From: Natronoglycomyces albus
Lineage (GTDB): Bacteria > Actinomycetota > Actinomycetes > Mycobacteriales > Micromonosporaceae
Length of the DNA: 64,000 nt
Assembly (NCBI RefSeq): GCF_016925535.1
Contig: NZ_CP070496.1
Coordinates: forward strand, 2,418,001-2,482,000
Reading direction: 5' to 3'
Shown here one piece after another: positions 1-8,588 of the stretch. Positions within the stretch are counted from its first letter, which is position 1; every line of letters begins with the position of its first letter. Under the pieces are notes generated by a model. It worked only from the letters and a program-made list of their open reading frames with translations. It searched no databases and had not been told where the DNA came from. The position numbers and the translations under genes are program-made.

Positions 1-455
1 GACACGATCCCGAACTCCGCTAGCATCAGCTCATACTCTGCCTGTGCCAAAGAATGCGCCAGAGAGAGACATCTTTTTCCTTTCTCGGTTATACCAAAAT
101 CAAACCCTTCGTCTCCGTCCCAGCCGATATTTTCGAAGTCGCCGTCGTCGAGAAAGGCGTGCACATACTCGACCTGCACGTCAGCAGGCTCCCGCATCCG
201 AATATAACCATCACGCGTTTCAGCATCAGGATTACCATATCCAACGCAAAGATCGATACTAATCAACTCGCGTTCAATAGCATCACACACGGCTCGTATC
301 CCACGCCGACAATAAGGCTCTCGCTTTTTTCCCGACTTATCGCCGTCTAGCGGTGCATAGAAAAGAAGGTAGGTAAACAGTCGATCCTCATCAGCTATTT
401 CAAGAAGAATCGAGACAGTGATCTCGTGATCTATTCGCTCCTGACTATTTATCAA
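1..455 (-). CDS. Immunity-like protein, partial (runs off left edge)
   Basis: An open frame on the minus strand starts at a TTG (453-455) and is still open at base 1, giving at least 151 codons. A GGAGAG sequence sits 6 nt upstream of the TTG, which decides the start. The start lies inside the last codons of the toxin-like fragment, so the two are translationally coupled. The protein is acidic (runs such as FLDDGDFENIGWDGDEGFDFG) and predicted cytosolic, with no signal peptide. Being placed directly behind a toxin tip is the usual position of a cognate immunity gene; I do not recognise the family. The function is inferred from position only. Confidence 0.55.
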   Translation of the reverse strand, partial: MINSQERIDHEITVSILLEIADEDRLFTYLLFYAPLDGDKSGKKREPYCRRGIRAVCDAIERELISIDLCVGYGNPDAETRDGYIRMREPADVQVEYVHAFLDDGDFENIGWDGDEGFDFGITEKGKRCLSLAHSLAQAEYELMLAEFGIV

Positions 456-771
456 TATGCACTCTCCAATTATCGATACTTCTACCTGTTCCTGGATTAA
501 CATCGATTGCTGCACCCTCAGATCTTGAACTGTATCGATATTGCACTCTGGTTCCATCCGGGAGATTCGTGTAAAACCCAACGTTGTTTTTCATACTAGA
601 AATGCTATCACCATGATATGCGATTTCAAGAAACAAATCGTCGAGGTCCGACTGCGACGATACCACTCGGAAGTTTGGGTTGCTACTTTTCCCTCGCTGC
701 AGAGTCCGCAGATTGTCAACGACTCCCTCGATGCCACTGATTCTGCAGTTGTGATTAAGGAGTTTTTTCTC
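445..771 (-). pseudogene. Polymorphic toxin C-terminal tip fragment
   Basis: The minus-strand frame is open from the stop at 772-774 to a TAG at 445-447, about 108 codons, with only a GTG at 664-666 as a possible late start. The end carries LPDGTRVQYRYSSRSEG, then AIDVNPGTG and a final WRVHI. This matches the general pattern of C-terminal tips of Rhs/WXG-type polymorphic toxins (LPDG-x-V...S-x-S-G-G-x-x-IDI...VHI). No N-terminal trafficking part is present, so it is an orphan tip, either a displaced cassette or a truncated gene. The next gene starts inside its last codons, as in toxin/immunity pairs. The toxin family and activity are not identified. Confidence 0.4.
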
Positions 772-1276
772 TCAACTGACGACGTAGAACGTGTGGAGCG
801 ATCCGACGGTGAGGCTGTGAGTGGTGATTGTGGATTCATGATGCTATATCTGGGTGGCTTGGGCCCAGGACCCGGATGGGGCCCTGATCCATGCTCCAGC
901 TGCGAGGTCGCGTGCCGCTAACCAAAGATGACTTCAGTCGAGTTGCCGACTGTTTACCGAGAGCCCATCGAAACCGACCCGGCAGCGGCGTGAGTAATAT
1001 CCTTACTACACGCAGATTGCCTCAGACTAAATGAAGCCTGCTGATCCAATGTAGATTCAGTTCACTAGTTCATCGAAGTATCAACTAGATTCGAGTCGTT
1101 CTAGGACCTATTCTTTTGCAGTCTATAAACGCACTGACACGTACCCACAGACTTCCTGGCAGCCGCGATCCAAGCATATTCACAAAACACTTAGCCCAGC
1201 CAAAAATGCATATCGGCCTAAGAATAGCGACTTTATTGAACGCATTACTTGTTGTCCTAAAAGAGTTCAAAGGAGT
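772..1276. other. Intergenic, no supported gene
   Basis: About 500 bp between the toxin fragment and the CPCC gene. A plus-strand frame crosses the left part and ends at 921 with a Gly/Pro-rich run, but it is antisense to the toxin tip and has no ribosome site. The right part (960-1276) is AT-rich with no convincing frame. Confidence 0.5.
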
Positions 1277-1654
1277 TTACAAACGCCAAAAAGTACTTCT
1301 CCACCAATAAAGTGTTGACCGATCCTCTGGCCACGGGTCGAGTTGATCATATTCGGCTTCAAAGTTATCCTTCTCCACATCAACGGCTCTGAAACCCTCT
1401 TCCTTTTCTTCAATCTTTTCATAGGAACTCGTCAATGAGACGATCCGCGGATCCGAACCATATGCGCCAGAACTGCGATAATTTTTCCGCACTTCAACGA
1501 GTGAGGGCTTGTTCGCCCCGCCTCGCAGAGTCGGCCATCTAAGCTGTATAAGGTCATCTTCCCACCAGCAAACTGGGCAAATCATATAGCTACCCACATC
1601 GTCATGGACGACGTAGCCACAACACGGACAAGGGAACTTGATAGTAGAATTCAT
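1277..1654 (-). CDS. CPCC cysteine-rich domain protein (immunity-like)
   Basis: The product has 125 residues. The N-terminus holds the diagnostic pair of cysteine motifs CPCCGY (about residues 9-14) and CPVCWWEDD (about 27-35), the signature of the cysteine-rich CPCC family (Pfam Cys_rich_CPCC), which probably binds a metal. The rest contains the charged stretch SYEKIEEKEEG and a Trp-rich C-terminus ending WWRSTFWRL. Members are frequent in polymorphic toxin loci, often as immunity genes, and this location supports that reading. It is a soluble protein with no signal peptide. The biochemical role is unknown. Confidence 0.75.
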   Translation of the reverse strand: MNSTIKFPCPCCGYVVHDDVGSYMICPVCWWEDDLIQLRWPTLRGGANKPSLVEVRKNYRSSGAYGSDPRIVSLTSSYEKIEEKEEGFRAVDVEKDNFEAEYDQLDPWPEDRSTLYWWRSTFWRL

Positions 1655-1754
1655 TTAAATTCTCATTCCATACGGACAATTAAAATGTGCAATCGGTTAA
1701 CTTGGAATAAAGAACACCACAGACTCTTATCAGCCAAATGCCAAGTCTCCCGTA

Positions 1755-1931
1755 CTAGATGTTCCAGACACACTTGGTGAATCTATTTAGTTTAATTTCC
1801 ACACCAGGACGTCGACCATCGCACAAACACATTGATTCAATTTCCGCAAAGTCGCAATTTGCCTCAGAGCAGAGTCTCATTTCCTTTTCATGCTCACATA
1901 ATGCGCCTTGCTCAACTTGTTTGGTGTTCAT
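1755..1931 (-). CDS. Small cysteine-rich hypothetical ORF
   Basis: A possible 58-residue protein from an ATG at 1931 to a TAG at 1755, with six cysteines in the pattern LCEHEKEMRLC...NCDF...CLC near the middle and a C-terminal KCVWNI. Base composition is AT-rich like the neighbouring immunity-like genes. No clear ribosome site is visible, and the ORF abuts the decayed transposase, so it may instead be the cut-off end of a longer gene disrupted by that insertion. Function unknown. Confidence 0.22.
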   Translation of the reverse strand: MNTKQVEQGALCEHEKEMRLCSEANCDFAEIESMCLCDGRRPGVEIKLNRFTKCVWNI

Positions 1932-2445
1932 GTTGGTTGAGGACCTTGATGGAGCGGGCGAAGTTGTGGAGGCGGGCGATGCGAATGATCGCGATCGCGA
2001 CAGTGCGTCTCCAAAGCAACAGTCGCGCAAATTTGCAGGTCTTCATTCGCGCGATAGCGCACGGGATGCAGGTTTTACCCTGACCGCATGGAGAGTTGTG
2101 CTCCTACTTCCAGGGCGGTAGCGCCTCACCTGCACGGCGGCGGTGAAGGGCGATCGCGCTGGTGGCGAGATAGCCGCCGCTGGCGATCACGAGGTGATCG
2201 CCAGCGGATGTACTCGGCCCGGGACTAACCGCAGACCTTGCAGGCGTGAACGCGCAGTAAGGCTACGTCGTGCCCGCCATGACCACCGGCTGCGTGTCGG
2301 CGTCGATGTCGACCTGAAGGTTGGTCGAGTACCGGACTTCATGCACGCCTCAGCGATCGACTGGTCTTAGATGGTCACCAGGGTGCCGACGACGATGAGC
2401 ATCGTGCCCGATGCAAATCGCTTACGCATCCGCGACGTTGGTTTA
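1915..2445 (-). pseudogene. Decayed IS5-type (DDE_Tnp_4) transposase
   Basis: Reading the minus strand in shifting frames gives, in order, GTMLIVVGTLVTI then a stop then DQSIAEA, next VRYSTNLQVDIDADTQPVV, next VIASGGYLATSAIALHRRR, and finally ARMKTCKF...IARLHNFA. These correspond to conserved blocks of IS5-family transposases: the (V)DGTL-(V/I)P first-Asp block, the YSTN-x-QV-x-IDADT block, the ADGGY second-Asp block, the basic HRRR block, and the HV(F/A)ARMK...RLHNL end. The first catalytic Asp is replaced (VVGT), ADGG has become ASGG, and there are several frameshifts and stops. It is clearly non-functional. Confidence 0.7.
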
Positions 2446-2991
2446 AGGTCCAGGTTCTCGATGATGCAGTCGGCAGCAGGCTTCGAGCTCCCAAACAAAG
2501 GCACCATTTAACGCAGGGTGAGGATGGAACGCCAGGGAGCCGCTACCGGCCACACCCGATCGGACAACGACAAGCCCCAAGGGGCAAGGGGCAAGCACCG
2601 ACGAAGCGCATCAGAACCTTCGCGTTCAAGCTGACGAACCAATTTAGTGACCGCTGGCCGGCAACCACGCGAATGGCTCGACCCAACACTCCTCGGGGAC
2701 AGTCACCAAACCCGCCCAGAAATACTCAACCTTTGTGGCACAAGCGATATCAGACAACCTTTAGATGATTCTTCTTCTACCAGATGCTTTCCACAACCTC
2801 ACCACGATGAATAACTTTAGTGTGAACCTAACCAAGATGTTGTCGAAAATAACGCATGATAACATGCTGACTACTCCAACGACGATCTGCAAATACTCAG
2901 TCTATTCAGTAAAGGCTGATGCAGATTTTGACGAGTAAGGAACATACCGTGCCCAGTCGGGGCTCATATATACTCTTTATCGATCATACTT
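2446..2991. other. Intergenic, remainder of IS relic plus AT-rich sequence
   Basis: No open gene. The left half has the GC-rich composition of the adjacent transposase relic and may hold its eroded N-terminal part; the right half (about 2760-2990) is AT-rich. I see no terminal inverted repeats that would define the IS ends. Confidence 0.4.
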
Positions 2992-3462
2992 CTATTTTTC
3001 TCGAATCCCATGTATAACCTTATAGAAAATAAGAAGGTCATCAGGGTTCCTCTCACTCAGTCCTATCCCGTGCCGAAGCGACAAAGCAAACTCTTTATAT
3101 CCTATACAAAATTGCACAGGCGGATTTGCCCCACAATCGCAATTCTCTCCACAGAAATAACAAAGTATCCTACCCCTCCAAGAATACCAATCGGCCGGTA
3201 TCGCTGGATCCACGATCACAAAATTTTTATCCTGAATCATCATTGGATAGACGTTAGGGTCGGTATCATCTTTGTCCCCAGCGACGAGATATGCTATTCT
3301 ATCGCCCCCCATGACAATTCCATGAACTTCGTACCTCGTTCCGACACTAATTTGCTGCAAGTGATGAACGTTCCTATGAATATCTCCTTTATCATCAACC
3401 CACTCTCTCACTTCATCAGAAGAAATACACTCAACCAACACGCTGTTCTCCTTAATTCGCAA
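2992..3462 (-). CDS. Hypothetical protein, probable immunity gene
   Basis: A 156-residue soluble acidic protein of unrecognised family. Visible features are an N-terminal stretch that reads like a small beta-barrel (ISVGTRYEVHGIVMGGDRIAYLV) and a cysteine cluster CYFCGENCDCGANPP at about residues 101-115 that could bind metal or form a knuckle. There is no signal peptide or membrane segment. It is on the same strand as the CPCC gene and the two following hypotheticals, separated by AT-rich spacers, consistent with an array of single immunity genes. Function is inferred from context only. Confidence 0.5.
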   Translation of the reverse strand: MRIKENSVLVECISSDEVREWVDDKGDIHRNVHHLQQISVGTRYEVHGIVMGGDRIAYLVAGDKDDTDPNVYPMMIQDKNFVIVDPAIPADWYSWRGRILCYFCGENCDCGANPPVQFCIGYKEFALSLRHGIGLSERNPDDLLIFYKVIHGIREK

Positions 3463-3738
3463 ACTTAAAATAATCGATTCAGTGATAAAATAAGGACATT
3501 CATTGAATTTTATCGAATAGTTTCTGTATAGCGCTAGAGATATTACATATTAGACTTGTTCGTAGGCACTCTCTGAAAATAAGTGTGAAGCATCGCCAAC
3601 TTGTCAATGAAGAGTTTGATAGGTGCTTATAGTCAGAGCATGTAGAGAATACAGAATAACCATTTATTGAAATAAAGATCCGTGTTCACAGGTGGTTGAT
3701 TCATTCGTAAGGCGTTGAACGCACAACTCACTCATTTT

Positions 3739-4305
3739 CTAGTTTACACTGTCTATATTGTCGCAAACATACGCCTTATCGTGTTCAGCCAATGACTCCC
3801 TCAATTCTGCGATATATTTATGACGCCGCAGCTCAGGGTGAGCCCCATAAAGCAGGCTATACATTTTATCCATAGCCTGCTCCTTCACAATTCTGTAATC
3901 ATCAATACTTACCTGAATCGAACCCCCACGTTCGGGGTCAGCCATAGCTTTATCCAGATCAGTCATAATTACGGTGTCTCCCTCGAGAGCAAACACGTAA
4001 AATGCAATCCCATTTGACGAAATTGCTTCAACATGCCCCCCTTCGCGCAAAAGCGTTAGTAGCGGAAACGAAAGTATAATTACGTAATCCACAATCGGAA
4101 ACAAACCGCGTCCGACAGGCGTAAAATCTTGCCCACCAATAACAATCTCTACTTCGACTTCGAATAGATCATATAGCAAAGACCATTCATCGATATCCCC
4201 CCAATCCACTGACATAGATTCCGGACTCCAGTCCGCACGCCACGACTCATTCCTTGAAAATGGAAAAAAATTAATATAGTTTCTTTCCTTTGTAATCTCA
4301 TTCAT
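3739..4305 (-). CDS. Hypothetical protein, probable immunity gene
   Basis: A 188-residue acidic protein with no recognised domain. It starts MNEITKERNYINFF, has a hydrophobic segment VDYVIILSFPLLTLLREGG (about residues 88-106) more like a buried core than a membrane helix, and a charged helical C-terminus. Codon use is AT-rich like the neighbouring genes. It lies about 110 bp downstream of the duplicated-domain gene on the same strand. Role unknown; an immunity or antitoxin-like role is a guess from the neighbourhood. Confidence 0.5.
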   Translation of the reverse strand: MNEITKERNYINFFPFSRNESWRADWSPESMSVDWGDIDEWSLLYDLFEVEVEIVIGGQDFTPVGRGLFPIVDYVIILSFPLLTLLREGGHVEAISSNGIAFYVFALEGDTVIMTDLDKAMADPERGGSIQVSIDDYRIVKEQAMDKMYSLLYGAHPELRRHKYIAELRESLAEHDKAYVCDNIDSVN

Positions 4306-4413
4306 AAATTACATACTCCAAACAGGATATGCAGTGATCATCCTACCTTCACCATCAACTGCTATCTGGAGAACCTTACGCCCAGTTGCTCCAAATTCCA
4401 TTCCAGTCTTAGT

Positions 4414-5784
4414 TCACGAATCTTCCGCTAGGATCAGCAGTTCAAGAGCGACATCAATCAGTACTTTGATCTCATATTCGTCAAAATTGAATCGAGAGCT
4501 CATCAGTGAATTGTCATAGAACTTCCGCCATGATGCGACCAGTACTTCGACCAACCTGGCTTCGTCGGCCACAAGGTCGACATCGCGCGCATTAGAGCCT
4601 GACAGTAGGTCATTAACGAGATGTTGTCCAGCTCGCATTCCATACTGTGTCAGAGAGAGGTAAAAATAGTTATCTGGTCCTGGTTTTTCAGCATGTCGTG
4701 GAACCCACAAAGACTCATAGAGCCATTTTGCCCAGTCGCGCGGCGAGCCAGGGAATGCGGTAAATTCATTGTTACCTGGGTCCTCATCTGGCCCATCTCC
4801 GATCTCGACCATTCCATTTTCCACTAGTTGCTGCAATGCTTCTAGCAGAATAGATCGGTGCACAGAATGAGATCGATCTTGGCTCCAGTCTAGGAGTTCA
4901 AGCAATTCTCTGGAAAACAACCGTTGATGCTGCAACCTTGCAATCAAGAGCAGCATGGAGATCTGCACGCGGATAATATCATGCTGCCCCTCGTTCCCAT
5001 ATGAATCCTCTTTTGGGTAAAGTACCCCACTTGGGAATCGAATACGCGCAGTCATGTCGCTCCCCAATACAGCATCACAGGCGAGTCTCCCATGGGAATC
5101 GAAACTTTCCAAAGTACTCAACGCCGTATAGTTATTATGCCAATCTGAAGTGTGCTTAGCGCGAACCTCAGTGTCGAGCGCGACTCGTGCGACGGTAAGT
5201 TGTGCGAACGCTTCTATGGACACCGTGTTTTGTTGATCGGCATCTAGCATTTCAAATCGAGGCAAGGTGATGCCAGCTGCCGTGCACCACGACCGCATTG
5301 CCAGATCCGTGATCTGGGCCCCGTCTACAATGTTTTCACACGAAGAACCTATGAGGCCAGACTGGAACGCTTGCCGGTATCGGCGATCCAACATACGACC
5401 AGCAGCCGTAGGAATAATCGCAAACCTATCGACGGAATCTGGTGATTCCTCGCTTGGATAGTTCCTATAGATCCATGTAGACCAATCATCAGGGTCTCCC
5501 GGCAGTGGCCGAAACATGCTCGAATATCGAGACGCAAAATCAGGGTCCTCATGCCCAGGCACAATCCACCCTCTTCTAAAGCCCGCTGAAATCGCCGCTC
5601 TAGCTACATCTTTCCAGTCTCCCGGAAAATACTCTCTAGAAATCATCAAAGTCGCTTCTAGATTAGACTCTATTGCGTCTTCGAAACCCCAATCGAATTC
5701 CTGCATTAGCATCCACAGGGCGATCTCACCGTGACTGTCGAGCTCTTCGCACTTTTTCACTATTGTGCCACCAACCTCATCCAA
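4414..5784 (-). CDS. Hypothetical protein with two similar halves
   Basis: A 456-residue soluble protein. Two related modules are visible. The first (about residues 20-150) has GDPDDWSTWIYRNYP followed by FAIIPTAAGRML. The second (about 290-410) has GSPRDWAKWLYESLW followed by FYLSLTQYGMRAG. Both share the frame helix / GW(M)-V-I / P-x-DW-x-x-W-x-Y / hydrophobic-T-x-x-G-x-R. Each is followed by a short piece with SWC or SWR. This suggests an old internal duplication or fusion of a roughly 150-residue unit. No enzymatic motif is seen. By neighbourhood it is probably an immunity-type protein, perhaps covering two related toxins. Confidence 0.6.
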   Translation of the reverse strand: MDEVGGTIVKKCEELDSHGEIALWMLMQEFDWGFEDAIESNLEATLMISREYFPGDWKDVARAAISAGFRRGWIVPGHEDPDFASRYSSMFRPLPGDPDDWSTWIYRNYPSEESPDSVDRFAIIPTAAGRMLDRRYRQAFQSGLIGSSCENIVDGAQITDLAMRSWCTAAGITLPRFEMLDADQQNTVSIEAFAQLTVARVALDTEVRAKHTSDWHNNYTALSTLESFDSHGRLACDAVLGSDMTARIRFPSGVLYPKEDSYGNEGQHDIIRVQISMLLLIARLQHQRLFSRELLELLDWSQDRSHSVHRSILLEALQQLVENGMVEIGDGPDEDPGNNEFTAFPGSPRDWAKWLYESLWVPRHAEKPGPDNYFYLSLTQYGMRAGQHLVNDLLSGSNARDVDLVADEARLVEVLVASWRKFYDNSLMSSRFNFDEYEIKVLIDVALELLILAEDS

Positions 5785-5793
5785 TTCACTGAT

Positions 5794-6125
5794 TCACCCA
5801 ATACTTACTATATCGCTTAGTTCGCTCCCTAGAACTTCCACATCTTCGCCACGCTCAGCAGCGAGCTGCATGGCAAGTTCCTCGCTGTCAACTGCAAGCT
5901 CATCGTCAAGGTATTCGGCACAACGGTCGAACTCACGAAGGTCGTCCGGGGCTTGTGCATGTGCAGGAACAACCAAGACAGAGTGACTGTTGCCGTCACA
6001 GCGAGAATTGGCAGGGTAGCAGCCTTCAGCGGCCGGGCATAACGAATCGGCTCTTGCGGGGCGGGCACTATGAGATTCTCCATTAAGTTAATGAAAAGGG
6101 CACTGCGCGGCTGTTGGTGGGGCAC
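5794..6125 (-). pseudogene. Small secreted protein, frameshifted
   Basis: A GTG at 6125 with GGAG 6 nt upstream opens a frame encoding a basic N-terminus and RPLKAATLPILAVTATVTLS. At about 5976 the reading shifts by one base to LVVPAHAQAPDDLREF. Joined, these make a complete signal peptide with an AHA-QA type cleavage site followed by an acidic mature part of about 55 residues ending DIVSIG at 5794. In the original frame the tail has lost secretory logic. The simplest reading is a one-base frameshift in a small secreted protein gene; sequencing error or recoding are alternatives. Confidence 0.45.
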
Positions 6126-6715
6126 CGCACTCTCCGAGCCACAGTAGACGGCCCTCTGCTCGCCGTCAAGCAGATCTCTTCACACCCACGCACAGGCTCG
6201 ATCTAGTAACTAACGTACGGCTGTCACGAGCACACTACTTTCAGCAGGTCAATAACGCCTCGCCTCAAACAGACAACAACATCTCACTAGTCAAATGTGA
6301 CTCTTAGCACTCTTTATAGAATAGATAGTTCATTCATTCGCCTTAATCTGACAGTGCACCTTCCAGACGGTGCCTAGATGCAGTTGCAGGTTAACGACAA
6401 ATAAGGCACCAGGGCGATAGCCCCACTGTTGGCAATATCGGCTTTAGCTGCAACAACGAAGGAATGCGATCATCTATAGCTGGCGAAACCTACTTCGAGC
6501 AAACGGGCGCTTTGTAGATCGCTGCATCGACTGGCAGCAGAGTCCATGAGATAGCCACCGACTACACGGGACATCAAATGGGCAATGAAGTGAGCGACAG
6601 CTAATGGAACCGAGGAAGTCTGCTGTAGGCCGACCCGACTTACCTAAATGCCAACACGCACAAAGAAAGGGACCATCGACTAGATGGCCCCTCATGCTCT
6701 CTTCGAGACTCTGAG
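6126..6715. other. Intergenic, nothing recognised
   Basis: 590 bp between the frameshifted secreted-protein gene and tRNA-Val. Short frames exist on both strands but none has a ribosome site or recognisable sequence. I see no convincing hairpin or repeat. Confidence 0.5.
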
Positions 6716-6787
6716 TGGACGATACTGGGATCGAACCAGTGACCTCTTCCGTGTCAGGGAAGCGCTCTCCCGCTGAGCTAATCGTCC
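6716..6787 (-). tRNA. tRNA-Val (GAC)
   Basis: The minus strand reads a complete cloverleaf: acceptor GGACGAT paired with ATCGTCC, D arm TTAGCTCAGCGGGAGAG, anticodon stem CTTCC/GGAAG with loop CTGACAC (anticodon GAC), and T arm with GGTTCGATCC. The discriminator is A. CCA is not encoded. Confidence 0.95.
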
Positions 6788-6837
6788 TTATCCGGCGAGC
6801 CGGACCCGGGGAGGATGCCTAGTGGCAGTCCCACAAT

Positions 6838-6864
6838 AAAACCCAGACCGCGAAGCCTGGGTTT
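6838..6864 (-). terminator. Intrinsic terminator after tRNA-Gly
   Basis: On the minus strand, an 8-bp stem AAACCCAG/CTGGGTTT is followed by TTATT. It lies just after the 3' end of tRNA-Gly and before tRNA-Val. Confidence 0.7.
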
Positions 6865-6866
6865 CG

Positions 6867-6942
6867 TGGAGCGGAAGACGGGGTTCGAACCCGCGACCTA
6901 CACCTTGGCAAGGTGTCGCGCTACCAGCTGCGCCACTTCCGC
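6867..6942 (-). tRNA. tRNA-Gly (GCC)
   Basis: The minus strand reads acceptor GCGGAAG paired with CTTCCGC, D arm with TGGCGCAGCTGGTAGCGC, anticodon stem ACACC/GGTGT with loop TTGCCAA (anticodon GCC), and T arm GGGTTCGAACCC. The sequence ends TCCA, so CCA is encoded. Confidence 0.95.
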
Positions 6943-7084
6943 AAAGTATCGTTTGCGAGGTTTCCCTCGCTGGCGATACCAATACTTTAACGTACTCCTC
7001 TTCGGGACTTTCAAGACCCTCCACTCCCGCGTGACGACACTATTATCGCAGCTAGGAGGCCCACTCATGCGCTCGTGATATGGG

Positions 7085-7810
7085 TTACTTCCGGGAAGCG
7101 ACCGTGATGATCTCGTCATCATCGTCCTCAAACGGCCGCAGATCGAAGTTCCCATACTGATGGTCGACCTTCAACCCCGCGTCCGCTATGAACTGTGCAA
7201 GCGACGGGCGGTCAAGGAATCGCAGGCTCGAGCGGCTGAGAGACGGCTTCTCCCAGGACGCGCTGTTCATGGTCTCGGTAAAGGTGACAGTGTCTCCTTC
7301 GACCGACTCCAGGTCATGACGCACCTGAATCACTTCGCCATTAGGCCCCTTGATCTCCTTTTGATACTCACTGGTCCACCGCTCCCAAGCCCTCCGGAGG
7401 GGATTGCGCGTCTCGAAGACAAACCGGCCGTCCTCAGCCAGCGCGCGCCGGATTGCCTCAAGCGCCCCGGCGATCTGTGCATCGTCGACCAAGAATTGGA
7501 ACGCATGCCCGGTCATGATGATCAGGTCGAACTCTTGTCGCCAATGCATAGCCGAGACGTCTGCGCACACCCACTCGATGTCGCCGCGAGCGCGAGCTAC
7601 CTCAAGCATGGGTTCGGACGGGTCAAGACCGCACAAGCGTCCTGGATGGCCGGCTTCGCGGGCCGCACGCAGAAAGGCACCGGTTCCACAGCCCACATCC
7701 AAGACTGAGCGAGACCGCATGATCAGGTCTAGGTAGAAGTCCGCATCTGGTCGGCCCGTACACAATGTGTCGTATATCTGAGCCATGTGCGGCTCACCGT
7801 AATAGGCCAT
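7085..7810 (-). CDS. SAM-dependent class I methyltransferase (paralogue 2)
   Basis: A 241-residue soluble methyltransferase. Motif I is VLDVGCGTGAFL, motif II GLDPSEPMLEVAR binds the SAM ribose, and the post-motif reads DLIIMTGHAFQFL. I place the start at the ATG at 7810 (MAYYGEPHMAQIYD), 7 nt after the stop of the upstream methyltransferase; a longer in-frame start at 7906 would overlap that gene by 90 nt. It is a close relative of the preceding gene across the whole length (same MTG-x-AFQ-LV, ETRNP/GTRDP and QYG-x-x-D-x-RP landmarks), so the pair arose by tandem duplication. The substrate is unknown. Confidence 0.85.
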   Translation of the reverse strand: MAYYGEPHMAQIYDTLCTGRPDADFYLDLIMRSRSVLDVGCGTGAFLRAAREAGHPGRLCGLDPSEPMLEVARARGDIEWVCADVSAMHWRQEFDLIIMTGHAFQFLVDDAQIAGALEAIRRALAEDGRFVFETRNPLRRAWERWTSEYQKEIKGPNGEVIQVRHDLESVEGDTVTFTETMNSASWEKPSLSRSSLRFLDRPSLAQFIADAGLKVDHQYGNFDLRPFEDDDDEIITVASRK

Positions 7811-7817
7811 AACTGCT

Positions 7818-8555
7818 TCACGGGCGTTTCGCGAGCGTGATGATGTCGCGGCTATGTGCGTCAATGGGCCGCCCGTCCCAATAGCCGTACTGCTCTGCGA
7901 CGACAAAACCAGCTTTGGCGAGCAAGGAGTTCACCTGGTCGAGGGTGAAAAAGCGCAATTGGCACGTTCGGGTATCGGGTGCGGCCCAACGGGCGCTCTC
8001 CATCGTCTCGTCTATGGAGATGACAATGTTCGACTTGTCCAACGGAGGTTCAACCCTCTGAGACATGGTCACCTTGTCTCCCTCGAAAGTGAATGTCGCC
8101 GGTTCATCGGACCATGACTCCCATGCCTTGGCGCGGGGATCACGAGTACCAAAGAGGAAGCTGCCGCCTGGGCGCAGAGCGCGAAAAACCCCGTCGAGCA
8201 AAGTCGTCACGTCCTCATCGGATACGAGTTGCTGGAACGCGTTCCCCGTCATCACCGCAAGATCAAACTCTCGATCCCACGTATGCGTGGACATGTCGCC
8301 GTGGACCCATTCGACCTCACTGCGAACCCGAGCCCGTTCCAGAGCCCATGGGTCGGGGTCGATACCGACTAGCCTCCCGGTGAACCCGGCATCGAGCGCG
8401 CCGTGGAGGACCCGGCCAGTTCCGCATCCCACATCGAGTACTGCCTGAGCCTTCTTAATCCGGTCAAGGACAAAATCGTCATCCAGCCCCCAGGTATTGA
8501 GCACGTCATAGATGGCGGCGATGTCTCGTTCGAGCGCTGCATCAGGCATGCGCAC
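7818..8555 (-). CDS. SAM-dependent class I methyltransferase (paralogue 1)
   Basis: A 245-residue cytosolic methyltransferase with motif I VLDVGCGTGRVL, motif II VGIDPDPWALERAR, and the acidic DLAVMTGNAFQQLV segment. The C-terminal half carries FGTRDPRAKAWESW and the end QYGYWDGRPID. It starts GTG-CGC-ATG, so the true start is either GTG 8555 or ATG 8549; no strong ribosome site is visible. It lies 33 nt after the MFS gene and 7 nt before its own paralogue, so the three probably form one transcript. The substrate cannot be told from sequence. Confidence 0.85.
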   Translation of the reverse strand: MRMPDAALERDIAAIYDVLNTWGLDDDFVLDRIKKAQAVLDVGCGTGRVLHGALDAGFTGRLVGIDPDPWALERARVRSEVEWVHGDMSTHTWDREFDLAVMTGNAFQQLVSDEDVTTLLDGVFRALRPGGSFLFGTRDPRAKAWESWSDEPATFTFEGDKVTMSQRVEPPLDKSNIVISIDETMESARWAAPDTRTCQLRFFTLDQVNSLLAKAGFVVAEQYGYWDGRPIDAHSRDIITLAKRP

Positions 8556-8588
8556 AGTTTTACCGCTGCGCCAGTTCCGCGCAACGTA

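Noticed and set aside
54-350. 98-codon plus-strand frame at the left edge
   Set aside because: It is antisense to the better-supported minus-strand immunity-like frame, which has a ribosome site and coupling to the toxin tip.
541-921. 126-codon plus-strand frame ending in a Gly/Pro-rich segment GLGPGPGWGPDP
   Set aside because: Antisense to the toxin-tip fragment, no ribosome site, no recognisable domain.
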